From: Maledivibacter sp.
GTDB taxonomy: Bacteria; Bacillota; Clostridia; Peptostreptococcales; Caminicellaceae
Reading direction: 5' to 3'
Length of the DNA stretch: 64,000 bases
Assembly (NCBI GenBank): GCA_025210375.1
Contig: JAOASB010000026.1
Span: 1 to 64,000, forward strand
A program made the translations under genes and the position numbers. Shown in pieces: positions 54,183 through 63,496 of the stretch (positions are counted from its first letter, which is position 1; each line of letters opens with the position of its first letter). The notes beneath the pieces were generated by a model that was given only the letters and a program-made list of their open reading frames with translations, had not been told where the DNA came from and searched no databases.

Positions 54183-54695
54183 ATGGAAAAAAGAATAGGG
54201 AAGGTTATAGAAATTATTTCTAATAAAACAGGAATATTATTCTTTAGTATCATTATTTTAACTTTGATGCAAGTGTTTTTTAGGTTTATAATGGACAGAC
54301 CTTTGGTTTGGAGTGAGGAACTAGCAAGATTTTTATTAATATGGATGACATTTATAGGTGTTTCTGTTAATGCCTACAATGAAAAGCTTTTAAGTGTAAC
54401 TAGTTTAGTTGATATTTTGCCAAGAAAAGTTCGATTTTGGTTGTATATATGCAGACAAATCATTGCATCAGTATTTTTATTAACAGTAATTTTTTCTAGT
54501 TATGATTTAATAAGAGTATCTATGAACTTTACATCTGGAGCAATGGACATACCTCTTGGGTATTGGAGAGGGGCACCTGCTGTAGGATGTATGCTTATAC
54601 AGATTTTTATAATTTTGAGAATGGTATTAAATTTTAGGCTATATAAGAAGGGGTTATATCCTTTGAATGTTAATGAAGATTGGAGTGACCTGTAA
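54183..54695 (+). CDS. TRAP transporter small membrane subunit (DctQ)
   Basis: A 170-residue four-helix protein. RPLVWSEELARFLLIWMTFIGVSVN near 40-64 is the DctQ hallmark. It pairs with the DctM subunit, whose start codon overlaps its stop. Part of a tripartite, ATP-independent carboxylate uptake system. An aaaggag site precedes the ATG. Confidence 0.93.
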   Translation: MEKRIGKVIEIISNKTGILFFSIIILTLMQVFFRFIMDRPLVWSEELARFLLIWMTFIGVSVNAYNEKLLSVTSLVDILPRKVRFWLYICRQIIASVFLLTVIFSSYDLIRVSMNFTSGAMDIPLGYWRGAPAVGCMLIQIFIILRMVLNFRLYKKGLYPLNVNEDWSDL

Positions 54696-55972
54696 TGAAT
54701 ATGATAGTTTTGTTTATTGCACTTATAGTACTAATTGCATTAGGCATGCCTGTTGCATTTTCTTTAGGAATTACATCTCTATGGTATTTGTTTGTCAATT
54801 CTATTAATCTATCCACCGTAGCTCAAAGTATGTCTCGCGGAGTTAATTCTTTTACAATGTTAGCAATCCCATTTTTCTTTTTAGCGGGAGAACTGATGAA
54901 TACAAGTGGAGTAACTGACAGAATAATTCGAATGGCGAAAGTTCTTGTTGGTCATTTTAAAGGAGGATTAGCTCAGGTTAACATAGTTGCAAGTATTATC
55001 TTTGCAGGTATTTCTGGTTCTGCAACAGCAGATGCGGCGGCACTTGGATCAGCACTTATACCAGCTATGGAAAAAGAAGGCTATGACACAGATTTTTCTG
55101 CAGCTATTACCGTTGCTTCATCAATGGTTGGACCAATCATTCCTCCTAGTATAACACTGGTAATGTATGGTATTTTAGCTCAGGTTCCAATTGGACAACT
55201 GTTAGCAGCTGGAATATTACCAGGACTAGTACTTGCCTTATCTCAAATGGTTTATACTTATTATTATTCTAAAAAAATGGATTATCCTAGATATGAAAAA
55301 GCCAATTTCAAAGAATTTACAGATGCTACAAAAAGTGGCGTTAGTGCTTTGATAATGCCGATAATAATCATCGGGGGAGTCTTATCAGGAGTATTCACTC
55401 CAACAGAATCTGCAGCGATTGCAGTATTTTATGGGGTGTTTGTAGGCCTTGTTGTATATAAAAATATGACGTTGGGTTCGTTATTTGAAACTATAAAAAA
55501 AGTGAGTATTGCAAGTGTTAATAACCTATTTATACTTGCGTGTGCTACGGCCTTTTCTTGGGTAATGACAAAAGCTAGAGTACCTGAAATGGTCATCGAT
55601 TTGGTGTTTAGTATTTCTAACAATGAAACTATTATTTTATTTATACTTGTTGTGTTTTTATTATTAATAGGTCTTTTCATGCTTCCATCACAAGCGCTTA
55701 TAGTTCTGACACCTATTTTTGTACCTGTTGCAAAAGAAATAGGGGTTGATCCAGTACACTTCGGCATAATTATGGTATTGACTTTAACTTTGGGTGGTTG
55801 TACTCCTCCTGTTGGGATGATGTTATACGTTGTTGCAGATATTTCAAAATTGCAGTTTACAAGACTTGTAAAAGCGGTGACTCCACTATATATACCAATT
55901 ATTATTGCCATTATATTAGTTACATTTGTGCCATCTATTAGTATGATTTTACCAATATTATTATTTAGATAA
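54695..55972 (+). CDS. TRAP transporter large membrane subunit (DctM)
   Basis: A 425-residue integral protein with about 12 helices. FAGISGSATADAAALGSALIPAME near 109-132, SSMVGPIIPPSITLVMYG near 147-164 and VLTLGGCTPPVGMMLYV near 363-380 are the conserved DctM motifs. It transports a carboxylate-containing solute with Na+ or H+. Its ATG overlaps the dctQ stop. Confidence 0.95.
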   Translation: MNMIVLFIALIVLIALGMPVAFSLGITSLWYLFVNSINLSTVAQSMSRGVNSFTMLAIPFFFLAGELMNTSGVTDRIIRMAKVLVGHFKGGLAQVNIVASIIFAGISGSATADAAALGSALIPAMEKEGYDTDFSAAITVASSMVGPIIPPSITLVMYGILAQVPIGQLLAAGILPGLVLALSQMVYTYYYSKKMDYPRYEKANFKEFTDATKSGVSALIMPIIIIGGVLSGVFTPTESAAIAVFYGVFVGLVVYKNMTLGSLFETIKKVSIASVNNLFILACATAFSWVMTKARVPEMVIDLVFSISNNETIILFILVVFLLLIGLFMLPSQALIVLTPIFVPVAKEIGVDPVHFGIIMVLTLTLGGCTPPVGMMLYVVADISKLQFTRLVKAVTPLYIPIIIAIILVTFVPSISMILPILLFR

Positions 55973-55984
55973 AAGGAGAAAACA

Positions 55985-56788
55985 ATGAAGAAGAGTGAAT
56001 TACAGTATTTTACATGGAAAGAAATTAAGGAAATATATAGTGAAAATCCAGTGATTTTAATTCCTTTAGGATCAATGGAAGAACATGGACCCCATTCAAT
56101 TACTGGTGATTATATTGCGGCATATGAAATAGCAAAGAGAATTTCAGAAAAATCTAACGCATTTACTTTGCCTGTAATTCCATTTGGGCATTCGGAATAT
56201 TTTAGAGGCTTTTCAGGAACTATTTCACTTTCACTTAAAACAATGCATTTATTATGTAAGGACATATTAATGAGTTTATTAGAACATGGAGTGAATAAAA
56301 TTGTGTTTATTAATGGGCACTCAGGTAATTCACCAATTATTGATAATGTTGCAAGAGAAGTGAAACGTGAACATGGTGTTATGATAGGTAAAATTGATTT
56401 GTGGCGATCGTTATCACAATCTTTTAAAGATGAATTATATGGAAAAGGTGTGAACCCTATGGGGCACGGAGGAGAACCAATAACATCTGTTATGAAATAT
56501 CTATGTCCAGAACATATTAAAATGAATTTATTAGAAGAAAAAGACCAAAAATCTTCGTGGCAAGCTATGCAGGTAGGTGGATTATCGCAGGTTAAAATAG
56601 ATGATATAACAACTTCTATATATTTTGATATGGAAGATTTATCTGAGCAAGGCGTCCTTGGTGATCCATATATAGGAAATTCTGAAATTGGGGAGAAAAT
56701 TATTAATAAATTAGTTCAATATGGTGTTAAATTTGTTGAACAAATGATAAATACTAACACCGTTATTAATAAAATGAAAGGAGAATGA
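55985..56788 (+). CDS. Creatininase-family amidohydrolase (TRAP cluster)
   Basis: A 267-residue member of the same family as the gene at 32346. IPLGSMEEHGPHSITGDYIAA near 25-45 supplies metal ligands. INGHSGNSPIIDN near 110-122 and MGHGGEPITSVMKY near 157-170 supply the others. It sits between the membrane and binding-protein genes of a TRAP transporter, so it probably acts on the imported amide. The binding-protein gene starts within a few nucleotides. Confidence 0.88.
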   Translation: MKKSELQYFTWKEIKEIYSENPVILIPLGSMEEHGPHSITGDYIAAYEIAKRISEKSNAFTLPVIPFGHSEYFRGFSGTISLSLKTMHLLCKDILMSLLEHGVNKIVFINGHSGNSPIIDNVAREVKREHGVMIGKIDLWRSLSQSFKDELYGKGVNPMGHGGEPITSVMKYLCPEHIKMNLLEEKDQKSSWQAMQVGGLSQVKIDDITTSIYFDMEDLSEQGVLGDPYIGNSEIGEKIINKLVQYGVKFVEQMINTNTVINKMKGE

Positions 56789-56790
56789 TT

Positions 56791-57822
56791 ATGAAAAAAT
56801 TTGTATCGATTTTATTAGTAATTATGGTTTTGTTAACGGCAGGAGCATGTTCTAAGCAAGAAAGCAATCTCCAAAAGGGGGACTCTAGTTCCAAAGAAGC
56901 AAAATCTTCAAAGGAAGAATCATTTGAAATAAGTTATAGCACTTGGGCTAGTGAAGGTGAGGCTGCATATGAGGGAATGAAAAAATTTAAGGAAATTGTA
57001 GAGGAAGAAAGTAATAATAGAATAACGGTTAATCTATTCCCTTCAAGTCAACTTGGTTCTACAGAGGAACAACATGAACAGCTTGCAATGAACACAATTC
57101 AGATGATGTCTAGTGGTAATCCAGGAATAAAAGAATTGGAATATTTGGCGCTTCCTTATCTTATGGGTTCTATGGATGGCTGGATGGAAGTCCTTTCTTC
57201 TGATATAGGTGAAAAATTTAATAAGATACTATTAGAGAAGCAGGGTGTAGTAAATATTGGTTTTTTACCTAGAAATCCAAGAATTGTATCATGTAATAAA
57301 GCAATTCATACTCCTGAAGATTTTAAGGGTGTGAAGTTAAGAACCCCTGAAAGAGATTATTATGTTGAAACATTTAAAGCATTAGGTGCTAATCCTACTC
57401 CACTTGCCTTTGGTGAGGTTTATTCAGCACTTCAAACAGGAGTGGTTGATGGTCAAGAAAATCCAATAGAAACAATTTATTCTGCTGGATTCCATGAAAT
57501 TCAAGATTATATAATCATTACAAATCATATCAGAAAGCCTGCATTTGTATCTGCTAATAATGAATTCATTCTAGGCTTGTCAGAAAAGGATAGAGAATTA
57601 GTTATGAGAGCTTGTGATGAAGGAAGAAAATATGCAGAGGAATTAGCTGCTGAGCAAGTTGTTGAATTCAGGAAAAAAATTGAAGAAGCTGGTGTAAAAA
57701 TAATTGAGCCAGAAATTGAGCCTTTTGTTCAAGCTACAGAGAAAGTTAGAGAAAAGCTGGGTATGGAAGTTTGGGGCAAAGAAACATACAACCGTATTAA
57801 GGAAATTGGACAAAAGTACTAA
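56791..57822 (+). CDS. TRAP transporter substrate-binding lipoprotein (DctP)
   Basis: A 343-residue binding protein. A lipobox AGAC with Cys near 20 is followed by a serine/lysine-rich linker. KGVKLRTPERDYYVETFKALGANPTPLAFGEVYSALQTGVVDGQENP near 177-223 is the typical carboxylate-binding core, where an arginine (RTP) holds the ligand carboxylate. ATG at 56791 is preferred because aaggag lies 8 nt before it. The gene order Q-M-enzyme-P is unusual, since P normally comes first. Confidence 0.94.
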   Translation: MKKFVSILLVIMVLLTAGACSKQESNLQKGDSSSKEAKSSKEESFEISYSTWASEGEAAYEGMKKFKEIVEEESNNRITVNLFPSSQLGSTEEQHEQLAMNTIQMMSSGNPGIKELEYLALPYLMGSMDGWMEVLSSDIGEKFNKILLEKQGVVNIGFLPRNPRIVSCNKAIHTPEDFKGVKLRTPERDYYVETFKALGANPTPLAFGEVYSALQTGVVDGQENPIETIYSAGFHEIQDYIIITNHIRKPAFVSANNEFILGLSEKDRELVMRACDEGRKYAEELAAEQVVEFRKKIEEAGVKIIEPEIEPFVQATEKVREKLGMEVWGKETYNRIKEIGQKY

Positions 57823-57849
57823 ATATTTAAATTAGCAAATTATTTTGGA

Positions 57850-57873
57850 AAAGTCCCCATATAAGGGGACTTT
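57850..57873 (+). terminator. Terminator-like hairpin after dctP
   Basis: aaagtcccc/ggggacttt arms with a 6-nt loop, followed by cttt. It may reduce transcription into the M20 gene rather than stop it. Confidence 0.75.
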
Positions 57874-58018
57874 CTTTAAATTTATTATATAGATAAACAA
57901 CATTAAGACTTAAAATATATTTTAAAGAAGATAATGAACGTTTCTACATTCCTTCTTTGAAATGTATTAAACCTTGAAACTGTTTATCTTTAATACTGAT
58001 TCTAGGAGGTAAAATGGA

Positions 58019-59191
58019 ATGGATTATAAAATGCTTATAGAAGATATTAAAGATGATATTATAGCAATAAGAAGAAAAATACATGAGAACCCAGAGCTTG
58101 CTTTTCAAGAGTATAAGACAACACAAACTATTATTGATGAACTTTCAGATTGTGATGTAGATATTAAGAGATATGGCTTAGAAACAGGATTAGTAGTTAT
58201 TTTAAAAGGAGATAAAGAAGGGAAAACCATTGCTTTTAGAGCAGATATGGATGCTCTAAGAATAGAAGAAAAATCAGGGCTTTCATTTTCTTCAAAAATA
58301 GATGGTGTAGCTCATATGTGTGGTCATGATATTCATACTAGTACATTACTAGGTTGTATCAAGGTACTTAGTAAATTGAAGAATGAGATTTCAGGAAGAA
58401 TTATATTTATTTTTCAGCCTGCAGAAGAAGGATTAAGAGGTGCAAATTCTATTATTAGAACTGGTGTTTTTGATGAGTATGCAATCGATTATATTACTAC
58501 TATTCATTGTTGGCCAGAAATAAAGGCAGGAACTATTGGATTGAAGGCAGGACCAATGATGGCTAGCTCAAACATGTTGGAAATCACAATAAAAGGGAAA
58601 GGTACACATGCAGCACATCCACACAAGGGTGTTGATCCTATTCTTATATCATCATATATTATTAATGGTCTACAATCTATTTCATCAAGGGAGATTGCTC
58701 CCACAGATCCAATAATTGTTTCAATTACTAAAATCGAAGCTGGATCTAGTCATAATATTGTTCCAGAAGAAGTAAAAATGTATGGGACAGTTAGGACAAT
58801 TACTAATGAAACACAAGAGATTATTAGTGATATAGTCACTAGAATTGTAGAAAACACAGCTAGTGCATATAGAGCAGATGCAACTGTGGTTATAGAAGAA
58901 AAAACATCTCCTCTAATTGCAGATGAAACTTTGGTTAAAGAGTTAAAGCGTTGTGCTGAAAATTCCATAGGTGTTGATAATATTGTTGATTTAAAGGAGC
59001 CCTCAATGGGATCTGAAGACTTTGCAAAATATTTAGAATTTTGTAAAGGTGCATTAATAAGATTAGGTACAAAATCTGAAAATTATCAGACTCAACTTCC
59101 TCTTCATAATCCACGCACGATATTTGATGAAAAGGCTATTGAGACTGGTATGAAAGTTATATGTAGTTTTGCACTAGATTATTTAAAATAG
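58019..59191 (+). CDS. M20-family metallo-amidohydrolase (TRAP cluster)
   Basis: A 390-residue relative of the gene at 37634. IHENPELAFQE, RADMDALRIEE, AHMCGHDIHTSTLL and FQPAEEGLRGA carry the metal ligands and catalytic glutamate, and SMGSEDFAK lies near 327. It probably deacylates or deamidates the compound brought in by the TRAP system. taggaggt is spaced 8 nt before the ATG. It may be transcribed with the TRAP genes or separately. Confidence 0.92.
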   Translation: MDYKMLIEDIKDDIIAIRRKIHENPELAFQEYKTTQTIIDELSDCDVDIKRYGLETGLVVILKGDKEGKTIAFRADMDALRIEEKSGLSFSSKIDGVAHMCGHDIHTSTLLGCIKVLSKLKNEISGRIIFIFQPAEEGLRGANSIIRTGVFDEYAIDYITTIHCWPEIKAGTIGLKAGPMMASSNMLEITIKGKGTHAAHPHKGVDPILISSYIINGLQSISSREIAPTDPIIVSITKIEAGSSHNIVPEEVKMYGTVRTITNETQEIISDIVTRIVENTASAYRADATVVIEEKTSPLIADETLVKELKRCAENSIGVDNIVDLKEPSMGSEDFAKYLEFCKGALIRLGTKSENYQTQLPLHNPRTIFDEKAIETGMKVICSFALDYLK

Positions 59192-59218
59192 AAACAAGAA
59201 AGTAATTAAAATATTAAG

Positions 59219-59254
59219 AGGCTGCTTGGGGAGTATAACAGCCTTTTAATTATT
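59219..59254. terminator. Terminator between the M20 gene and the reverse GntR gene
   Basis: aggctg/cagcct arms followed by tttt and an AT-rich tail, between two convergent genes. Confidence 0.6.
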
Positions 59255-59959
59255 TTATTGACTAAATTCAACAGTATATTTCCAGTTTTCGGAACGTACA
59301 AAATATTCTGTCAAATAAATGGGATTATAATCTTCGTTATATGTTATTCTGTCAACTTTTATCAAGGGATATACACTATTAATATTAAGAGCTTCTGCAA
59401 CTTCAATATTTGGATGTGTAGCGCTAATTTCTTCAACGATGTTATGAGAGTTTAGATTAAATTTCTCAGATAATAGTGAACGCAAAGATTCAAAATTACC
59501 TGCTTGTCTAATATCTTCAATAATTCTAGTATCAGGTATATAGTGGTAAATAAAATAAACTGGTGTATCAGTTAAGTAACGTATTCTCTTAACTAAAAGA
59601 ATGTTAGCACTTGCTTTAATATTAAGTTTTTTTGCTATTGGTATATTCGCTTTTATAATATCTACATAAATAGTACTGCATGTAAGATTATGTTTATTAC
59701 TTCTAAAAGCTTTGTCAAAGCCGCTAAGTATAGGCTTGTTGTCTTTTGGAGTATAGCTAGTAATAAATGTACCCTTTCCTTGCTTTTTAGCAACCATTCC
59801 TAGATTTACAAGTTCAGCAACTGCTTGTCTAATGGGAGCTTTGCTCGTGTTGTAAATTATTTCCATTTCTTTTTCTGTGTGTAGCAGCTCACCAATTTTA
59901 TATTCTCTATTAGATATTTTGCGAAATAAATCATTAAATATTTTTTGATGTAATTGCAT
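59255..59959 (-). CDS. GntR-family (HutC/UTRA) transcriptional regulator, second copy
   Basis: A 234-residue paralogue of the regulator at 53448. It has the same winged-helix pattern (LLHTEKEMEIIYNTSKAPIRQAVAELVNLGMVAKKQGKGTFI) and a UTRA domain from about 85, but clearly diverged. Transcribed towards the TRAP cluster from the other side. The two may control the cluster jointly or respond to different ligands. A ggtaggta site lies before the ATG. Confidence 0.92.
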   Translation of the reverse strand: MQLHQKIFNDLFRKISNREYKIGELLHTEKEMEIIYNTSKAPIRQAVAELVNLGMVAKKQGKGTFITSYTPKDNKPILSGFDKAFRSNKHNLTCSTIYVDIIKANIPIAKKLNIKASANILLVKRIRYLTDTPVYFIYHYIPDTRIIEDIRQAGNFESLRSLLSEKFNLNSHNIVEEISATHPNIEVAEALNINSVYPLIKVDRITYNEDYNPIYLTEYFVRSENWKYTVEFSQ

Positions 59960-60431
59960 TTTTACCTACCTACCTTTGTTGTATGATTCATATAAAAATT
60001 TGTATAATTTTCCACCATTAAAATTAGGAAGAAAAGGATGATTTTTAGTTTGTTTTCTATTTAGACTAAAGATTAAGTACATGTTTAATTATGATATTTG
60101 TAGTAAAAATTATGCAAATCGATTTTTTTCTATCATAAAACTAATAGCTCCATTATATCAAATTATATATTGTATGCAAACTATTTCATTTTACTAAATC
60201 AGTTGACTAAGAGTTTTTCAAGAATATTTTAGTCTTTAATCTATAGGATTAATTCAACTAATATAGGTATTGTAAAAACAACTATTTAAATGTAGTATGT
60301 TACTGTATTTGTAAAGCTCTATTATAGTTTGCAACAACTCATCATAAATTGTCTGTGATAATTAGTCTACCCAGGTGGAGCGAGGTAATAAAAACATATT
60401 TATCCAATATTTACTATAATCCTAAACCCTC
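59960..60431. other. Intergenic AT-rich region
   Basis: 472 bases upstream of the reverse GntR gene. No coding frame, hairpin or repeat is supported. Confidence 0.5.
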
Positions 60432-60665
60432 ATAGGAAGAGTTAATGTAGACTTCTTTACAGAATTTTAACAATCGGGTATAAATCAAACAAGGCATAAG
60501 ATATATCTATCCGTAAATACCATCGTTCCATTCATCTCAAAAACCATAGAAGTAAAATCAACTGTTCCAATTGCGGAGACTATAATAGTCGGAAGGGTTC
60601 CTGATAATTATACAAATGTTCCAGAGAAGGATTTCTTGAATGTGGTTTCCCGTGGTAATGATTAA
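60432..60665 (+). pseudogene. yunB 3' fragment (about 234 bp)
   Basis: It matches yunB from about 42891 to its end, with an 11-nt deletion after tatccgtaaatac, an in-frame stop at the start of the segment and more substitutions than the other fragments. The most distant and most diverged copy, 17 kb from yunB. Confidence 0.82.
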
Positions 60666-60674
60666 TACTTAATA

Positions 60675-60749
60675 CTATTTATTTAGAAAAATAAACAAAA
60701 GACCAATGGCTCCCAAAAAAACTACACAAACAAGTATTAAAATTCCCAT
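60675..60749 (-). CDS. 24-residue hydrophobic peptide, paralogue of the one at 51334
   Basis: A minus-strand frame ending GAIGLLFIFLNK, one hydrophobic helix long. The strong site aaaggagg lies 14 nt upstream of the ATG. At the position matching the start of the first copy the codon is ATA, so this copy has either lost its start or uses the inner ATG. It again lies beside a yunB fragment. Confidence 0.4.
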   Translation of the reverse strand: MGILILVCVVFLGAIGLLFIFLNK

Positions 60750-60861
60750 AGTTATTAAATCAACCTCCTTTACAATTATATCATAATATAGAAATAAATT
60801 GTATAATCTGGTAGTATACAATTTGTATTACAAATAAAGAAGAAAAAGATAGGAATAGTAA

Positions 60862-60907
60862 AACCCAACTAATTTACAGTATGATGTTACTCAAAATTAG
60901 TTGGGTT
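60862..60907 (-). terminator. Terminator of ilvE
   Basis: aacccaactaattt/aaaattagttgggtt arms just beyond the ilvE stop. Read on the minus strand they are followed by tttta. Confidence 0.8.
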
Positions 60908-60938
60908 AATTGTTTTTATAATTGGAAATTGAGTATAT

Positions 60939-61964
60939 CTATTCTACTTCAACAATCCATCCTTCTGGAGCTTCAACATCACCTAGTTGTATTCCATAAA
61001 GGGTATCGTAAAGCTTCTTAGTTATAGGACCTACTTCTGTTTCACTATGGAATACATGGAGTTTTTCTTGATAGTCAATTCCTCCAATAGGAGTTATTAC
61101 AGCCGCAGTTCCACATGCTCCAGCTTCCTTGTACTTATCTAGTTCAGCTATTAATACATCACTTTCCTTTACTTCCATATTCAAATAATTTTCAGCAATG
61201 TGCATTAACGAGTATTTTGTTATACTTGGAAGTATAGATGGTGATTTTGGAGTGACGAATTTATCATCCTTTGTTATTCCAAAGAAGTTTGCGGCACCCA
61301 CTTCTTCAATCTTAGTGTGAGTCATTGGATCGAGATAAATACAATCAGCGAATCCTTTTTTTACGGCTATCTCGTGGGCATATAGACTAGCTGCATAGTT
61401 TCCTCCAACCTTTGCGGCTCCAGTTCCAAATGGTGCAGCTCTATCATATTCTGAAACCATAAAGTTTACAGGCTTCATCCCACCTTTAAAGTAAGGGCCC
61501 ACTGGAACACAGAATATACAGAAGATATATTCAGGTGCTGGCTTTACTCCAACATTATCTCCAACTCCTATAACAAAAGGTCTGAGATACAGAGTTGCTC
61601 CAGTTCCATATGGAGGAACATAGGCCTCATTAGCTTTTACAACTTGAACACATGCATCTATAAATTTTTCTTCAGGTATTTCAGGCATTAAGATACGTTT
61701 ACAGCTATTATTTAAACGTTTTGAATTTTGATCAGGTCTAAAAAGCTGGATTTTACCATCTTTTCTACGATATGCCTTTAATCCTTCAAAACATTGTTGT
61801 CCATAATGAAGAGCTGTTGAAGCTTCACTAATACAAAGCTTATTGTCTTCAGTTAGTACACCTTCATCCCATTTACCATCCTTCCATCTAGATACATAAC
61901 GGAAATCTGTTTTGATGTAATTAAAGGATAACTTATCCCATTCAATATTTACTGTTTTTGACAT
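60939..61964 (-). CDS. ilvE: Branched-chain amino acid aminotransferase
   Basis: A 341-residue fold-type IV PLP transaminase that interconverts Leu, Ile and Val with their 2-oxo acids. [18 protein letters not shown] near 47-64, [19 protein letters not shown] (with the PLP lysine region) near 186-204 and [10 protein letters not shown] near 219-228 are conserved in this type II BCAT group. The ATG at 61964 has gaggagga upstream; a reading frame extends further but without a ribosome site. No other ilv gene lies nearby, so it may serve catabolism. Confidence 0.93.
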   Translation of the reverse strand: MSKTVNIEWDKLSFNYIKTDFRYVSRWKDGKWDEGVLTEDNKLCISEASTALHYGQQCFEGLKAYRRKDGKIQLFRPDQNSKRLNNSCKRILMPEIPEEKFIDACVQVVKANEAYVPPYGTGATLYLRPFVIGVGDNVGVKPAPEYIFCIFCVPVGPYFKGGMKPVNFMVSEYDRAAPFGTGAAKVGGNYAASLYAHEIAVKKGFADCIYLDPMTHTKIEEVGAANFFGITKDDKFVTPKSPSILPSITKYSLMHIAENYLNMEVKESDVLIAELDKYKEAGACGTAAVITPIGGIDYQEKLHVFHSETEVGPITKKLYDTLYGIQLGDVEAPEGWIVEVE

Positions 61965-62041
61965 ATTAATTCCTCCTCTTCTTATACTATGTATACTAAA
62001 AATTATAATATAGAAACCCAATGTTTCATAGGGTTTTTAAA

Positions 62042-62252
62042 ACTATTAATAAAAAATGTTATTCTTCTTTGTAGGTCGATATGAAGTAGCCTGATTTACT
62101 AGTATTTTAATAATAAATATCAGAAAATTCAATGTCAATTTTTGTAACTAAATCTATGGCAGATATATTAAATCTAATAAGCATTTCCTTAATGGATATT
62201 GTATAGGTGAATATAAGCTAAAAGTGCAACAGATTAAATCATACTTAGCTTA
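62042..62252. other. Intergenic region upstream of ilvE
   Basis: It holds the ilvE promoter region. A small hairpin aaaccctatg/cattgggttt at about 62013-62036 lies just inside the leader. No T-box sequence is seen. Confidence 0.4.
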
Positions 62253-62426
62253 TTATTTTTTTCTTACATTATGATACTGTAAAAGTAATTCATCAAGTAG
62301 CTGACTTAATTTAATTACTTCTGAATCAAGCAAATTCCATTGCTTTTCCTGAATTAATTTGTATAGGTTTCTTTTAGTATCATCAATTTCAAAGATTAAA
62401 TCACGTAATCTAGACATATTCTCCAT
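62253..62426 (-). CDS. Spo0E family aspartyl-phosphate phosphatase
   Basis: A 57-residue helical hairpin protein. SEVIKLSQLLDELLLQY near 35-51 is the Spo0E signature, SQxLD in the second helix. In Bacillus such proteins dephosphorylate Spo0A-P and delay sporulation. An aaagggg site lies 8 nt before the ATG on the minus strand. Monocistronic. Confidence 0.85.
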   Translation of the reverse strand: MENMSRLRDLIFEIDDTKRNLYKLIQEKQWNLLDSEVIKLSQLLDELLLQYHNVRKK

Positions 62427-62773
62427 ATTGCATACCCCTTTATATGAAATTTCCCTTTATAAAATATTTAGTAATTGATTTGATCTGTTGCACTACTGGG
62501 ATTTTATCAAAATTGTGGGAAGAAATGTAATGTAATTTTTGGATTAATTACAAAAATAAGCAAGTGGCGAGATGGGGTTTAAGTGTGGAGAGGAATTTAC
62601 TTTAAAGAGGCTTTCATATTTAAGTTTGTATAAGATATATAAAATCACGATGGACTCCTGCATAAGGCAGAAGTCCTATATAAAAGGGGAGCATCTTTAA
62701 GTTGTATATATGATATCAAAACAATATGTACAAATTATGAACTGATTATTAACATTATATAAAATAATATGTA

Positions 62774-62873
62774 TAGATTTCCCAAAGTTAAACTTAATTT
62801 ATACATCTCAAAATATCCGATGATTCTAGGGATTTTTGATGTGTATAAATTAACTGTTTAACTGGAATATCTA
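62774..62873 (+). repeat. Family 2 element, copy f1
   Basis: 100 bp starting tagatttccc and ending atcta, with TA at 62772-62773 and 62874-62875. Very close to copy b at 5427. Confidence 0.88.
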
Positions 62874-62875
62874 TA

Positions 62876-62975
62876 TAGATTTCCCAAAGTTAAACTTAAT
62901 TTATGTATCTCAAAATATGGGATGTTTCTAGGGCTTTTGGACTTGTATAAGTTAAAGTCTATACTAAAATCCCTA
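62876..62975 (+). repeat. Family 2 element, copy f2 (tandem with f1)
   Basis: It begins directly after the TA that ends copy f1 and finishes cccta with TA at 62976-62977. The left half resembles f1 and the right half resembles copy e at 51536, so it may be a hybrid. Confidence 0.82.
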
Positions 62976-63031
62976 TATATATAGGATAGGTTCCGGGTTG
63001 TATTCAACCTTGAATTTAATGATTTTCAGGT

Positions 63032-63190
63032 GAGGAAATTGCATAACCCTTACTTGACTAAGCCTAATATGCAAATATCATCTTCAATTTAACCGCTTAA
63101 GATATGGGCATATTTGATAGTATAGCTTTGAGGATTTTTAAATTACATGTAGTAGATGGTTTTTATAGAAAGTAATTATGCAATTTGCTT
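63032..63190 (+). repeat. Family 1 MITE-like element, copy G (full length)
   Basis: 159 bp from gaggaaattgcataa to ttatgcaatttgctt, flanked by AGGT at 63028-63031 and 63191-63194. It supplies the uninterrupted version of the site hit by the nested element in copy C. Confidence 0.92.
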
Positions 63191-63496
63191 AGGTAATATT
63201 CTATTTTAGATTTTATAGAAAAAATACCATAAATAGAAAAGAATCTGATTACCGTCAAAGTACTCAGATTCTTTAGTGTATTTGGACAAATCAATCCCCG
63301 ATCAGGTGGACTGTTTCCTTGAATAGTATAGCATCCTAAGACAAGCCTTGTCAAGTGTTTAGCAGTCATATATATCATGCAATTTAGTCGAGAAAAAGGG
63401 ATGCAATTCCCTCAATTTAAAAAAAATAAAAAATTGGAACATTTTTCACATTTATCCGTCTATATATAATGAAGAATGAGAGGGAGGTTATATGAG

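Larger units (their letters stand above)
62427..63496. other. Repeat-filled intergenic region
   Basis: About 1 kb without a gene. It contains two tandem family 2 copies, a full family 1 copy, a hairpin with aagaatctg/cagattctt arms at 63238-63277, and a partial inverted pair of tgcaatt motifs at 63378-63413 that may be a decayed family 1 end. Confidence 0.5.

Noticed and set aside
60939..62036. T-box or leucine-type attenuator before ilvE
   Set aside because: Only a small mismatched hairpin is seen and no AGGTGGTACC-type sequence or leader peptide was found.
2955..63190. CRISPR array or phage attachment interpretation of the dispersed repeats
   Set aside because: The repeats are dispersed over 60 kb, in both orientations and up to 159 bp long, with target duplications; no cas or phage gene is present.
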